A program made the position numbers and the translations under genes. 64,000 nt of DNA from Undibacterium umbellatum (lineage in GTDB: Bacteria > Pseudomonadota > Gammaproteobacteria > Burkholderiales > Burkholderiaceae_D). The notes under the pieces are model-generated. The model did no database searches. It was not told the origin of the DNA and was given only the letters and a program-made list of their open reading frames with translations. This document shows positions 63,603-64,000 of the stretch, piece by piece (the first letter of the stretch is position 1; each line of letters begins with the position of its first letter). The DNA lies in assembly GCF_014284125.1 (NCBI RefSeq), contig NZ_JACOFX010000002.1, positions 682,001 through 746,000 of the forward strand, written 5' to 3'.

Positions 63603-64000
63603 TCAGGGCAAGGCTGCAGGTTTTGCCAGATAACTTGTGGAATAAGTCTTGAACTGCCCGCCGTCAGTATTGATAGAAGTCTGGTTCACTTCACCTGTGC
63701 TGAACACGGCACCCAGGCCACCAACCGCCACCATTTCTGATGCATGCGTGAGGAAATACCGTACCTTATTGTCGCGGTATTTGCCTGACGAGCCACCTAT
63801 TTGAGTCGATGGCACGCCCAGCGGGGTTTGCCACCATAGGACGGGTAATTGCAAGCCCTGATAATAAGTCTTGGCCAGTGCGAAATGTTCCTTGAAATTG
63901 GGGGAAGTCAGGTTGGACTCATCCCAGTACCAGCCTGTGCCAGCGCGCGTACAGTAAGACACTTGCGGTACAGTTTCAAAACAACCGCCATCTCTGTCCA
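63603..64000 (-). CDS. Secreted protein of unknown function (C-terminal part only, 5' end beyond right edge)
   Basis: The frame continues to the right edge without a start, giving about 132 C-terminal residues. Visible stretches are DRDGGCFETVPQVSYCTRAG (near the edge), YYQGLQLPVLWWQTPLGVPS, KYRDNKVRYFLTHASEMVAV and VNQTSINTDGGQFKTYSTSY. The aromatic-rich PVLWWQTPLG and GGQF pattern recalls carbohydrate-active or secreted hydrolase domains, but I cannot assign a family. The gene begins upstream of what is shown. Confidence 0.6.
   Translation of the reverse strand, partial: DRDGGCFETVPQVSYCTRAGTGWYWDESNLTSPNFKEHFALAKTYYQGLQLPVLWWQTPLGVPSTQIGGSSGKYRDNKVRYFLTHASEMVAVGGLGAVFSTGEVNQTSINTDGGQFKTYSTSYLAKPAALP

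Overview
The window looks like a chromosomal segment of a betaproteobacterium of the order Burkholderiales, most likely family Oxalobacteraceae (Undibacterium or Janthinobacterium-like). The best evidence is the gene order gyrA-serC-pheA-tyrA-aroA-cmk-rpsA-ihfB-lapA-lapB-ugd-rfaE1, together with separate pheA and tyrA genes, an FbpABC iron importer and moderate GC content. Genus is an inference; no rRNA or tRNA gene is present to test it. One tmRNA gene is present.

Layout. Positions 1-2846 (minus strand) hold a Fur-controlled siderophore unit: a Fur box on the promoter, a possible 32-residue leader ORF, an IucA/IucC-type synthetase and an MFS exporter cut by the left edge. Positions 3065-8769 are a disaccharide phosphorolysis cluster: GH65 phosphorylase, beta-phosphoglucomutase, MFS transporter and LacI regulator. 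Two LacI-type operators lie at the promoter, and a MITE-like inverted repeat lies inside the cluster. Next come a RoxA/MauG-like di-heme cytochrome (minus) and a transglutaminase-like protein, then fbpA-fbpB-fbpC behind a second Fur box, then a secreted protein that appears to carry two ExbD/TolR-like periplasmic domains.

Positions 17001-19040 form a low-GC, island-like patch that ends at the 3' end of ssrA (tmRNA). It holds a SEFIR-domain protein (candidate anti-phage effector) and an iteron-like cluster of CTAACC motifs. No integrase is visible. Then follow gph, ubiG and two OmpA-family genes (all minus), then the long housekeeping run from gyrA to rfaE1.

Positions 37320-48668 contain an extradiol dioxygenase divergent from a LysR regulator with palindromic sites between them, an HHH protein, cysM, a small HTH protein, a MltB-like transglycosylase, a MoxR/DUF58/TgpA-like operon, a histone-deacetylase-family hydrolase and a GNAT acetyltransferase. 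Positions 48669-52225 are accessory: degraded coding remnants, an orphan Hint-fold protein lacking its nucleophile, a putative secreted metalloprotease, an NTF2-like secreted protein and another small secreted protein. Then come an RbgA-like GTPase, a crotonase-fold protein without the usual catalytic glutamates, and a composite intergenic repeat (hairpins plus five 18-bp tandem units).

Positions 55235-59285 look like a hydroxyproline-responsive locus: GntR and PAS-AraC regulators, an orphan amino-acid-type binding protein and a 4-hydroxyproline epimerase. The right end has an SRPBCC protein, a long TolA/TonB-like protein, a rhomboid protease with a C-terminal DUF3806-like domain, and the C-terminal part of a secreted protein cut by the right edge.

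The most unusual items are the SEFIR gene with the CTAACC array beside ssrA, the tandem ExbD-like secreted protein, the nucleophile-less Hint protein, the rhomboid-DUF3806 fusion, alanine at GyrA position 83, and the repeat elements at 6289-6387 and 54858-55161. All family calls were made by eye, without database searches.
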